Assembly (NCBI GenBank): GCA_902468695.1
Contig: CABQZS010000178.1
Span: forward strand, 1-5,682
DNA length: 5,682 nt
Direction: 5' to 3'
DNA from: an uncultured Collinsella sp.
Lineage (GTDB): Bacteria > Actinomycetota > Coriobacteriia > Coriobacteriales > Coriobacteriaceae
Part shown: in pieces, positions 5,391 to 5,682 of the stretch
Position numbering within the stretch: the stretch's first letter is position 1
Layout of the letters: every line of letters starts with the position of its first letter
Position numbers and translations under genes: made by a program
Notes under the pieces: model-generated
The model's database searches: none
What the model was told of the DNA's origin: nothing
Seen by the model: the letters and a program-made list of their open reading frames with translations, nothing else

Positions 5391-5682
5391 TTAGAGTGTG
5401 ATGATGTCCGAGATATTGAGGGCCCGAGCGTCGACGGCATCGTGCATGGCAAGCAACAGCATGCGACCGTCGAGCAAGTCGAGCACGACTTCGGCGCATG
5501 CGTCGCGCGCAGCGGTATCTAGACCGGTAAAGGGCTCGTCCAGAATCACCGCGTCGCCTGGGCACAGCAGGGCTCGGGCAATCTCGACGCGACGGCGCTG
5601 CCCGCCCGAGAGCTCGGCCACACGAGCATGTACATCGACCCCCGGCACCAGCAGGCGCAACAGGGCTGCGGCACTCGAGGCG
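5391..5682 (-). CDS. ABC transporter ATP-binding protein (partial, N-terminus off the right edge)
   Basis: This is the C-terminal 96 residues of an ABC-type nucleotide-binding domain, which powers import or export across the cytoplasmic membrane by ATP hydrolysis. Visible in order are the signature LSGGQRRR, Walker B with the catalytic glutamate (AVILDEPF), the D-loop (TGLD) and an H-loop histidine (MHD). The Walker A and Q-loop lie beyond the edge. The protein stops about 20 residues after the H-loop, with no extra C-terminal domain. The short ending and the DEPFTGLD wording recall NitT/TauT-like importer ATPases, but this is too little to name a substrate. An in-frame TTG at 5660 is not a real start, because the conserved domain continues upstream. 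No clear intrinsic terminator follows; copy 2 of the 32-bp repeat lies 20 nt downstream. Confidence 0.9.
   Translation of the reverse strand, partial: ASSAAALLRLLVPGVDVHARVAELSGGQRRRVEIARALLCPGDAVILDEPFTGLDTAARDACAEVVLDLLDGRMLLLAMHDAVDARALNISDIITL

Noticed and set aside
5391..5660. A complete small protein starting at TTG 5660
   Set aside because: The ABC signature and Walker B imply an N-terminal half with Walker A upstream, so the gene simply continues past the edge.

Overview
The window is GC-rich, densely coded chromosomal DNA. It looks like a gut actinobacterium of the class Coriobacteriia, most likely Collinsella or a close relative. That guess rests on strong GC bias at third codon positions, actinobacterial-looking proteins and short GGGGACGG-type intergenic repeats. 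No rRNA or marker gene confirms it, so the taxonomy is inference.

Layout from left to right. (1) Positions 1-697, minus strand: the N-terminal 232 residues of a FucO-type iron-dependent lactaldehyde reductase, running off the left edge. Its upstream region (698-828) carries a strong Shine-Dalgarno and a LacI/GalR-type operator palindrome. (2) 863-1579, minus: a complete YoaK/DUF1275 membrane protein ending in a textbook intrinsic terminator (821-857) that separates it from fucO. (3) 1580-1832: a divergent intergenic region with a perfect 12-bp-arm hairpin and no convincing gene. (4) 1833-3974, plus: a complete YgiQ-family radical SAM protein with a GTG start and unusual basic low-complexity tails at both ends. 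(5) 3971-4891, minus: a complete CPBP-family intramembrane metalloprotease that converges on ygiQ, the two stop codons overlapping by 4 bp. (6) 4942-5370: a compact unit bounded by two 32-bp repeats in the same orientation (31 of 32 identical). It holds an orphan, short RelB/DinJ-like antitoxin (4975-5175, minus), a leader hairpin, and an operator-like array of three GTATT repeats spaced exactly 10 bp. (7) 5391-5682, minus: the C-terminal part of an ABC transporter ATPase, running off the right edge.

The genes do not form one pathway: fucO, yoaK, ygiQ and the protease look like independent housekeeping or accessory units. The most interesting part is 4942-5370, where an orphan antitoxin with its own apparent control region sits between direct copies of a REP-like repeat. 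At larger scale, four intergenic fold-back elements in the window (829-857, 1761-1795, 4942-4973, 5339-5370) share a GGGAC(A/G)G core, which hints at one family of small REP-like elements. Nothing here amounts to a demonstrated new system; the observations are leads.
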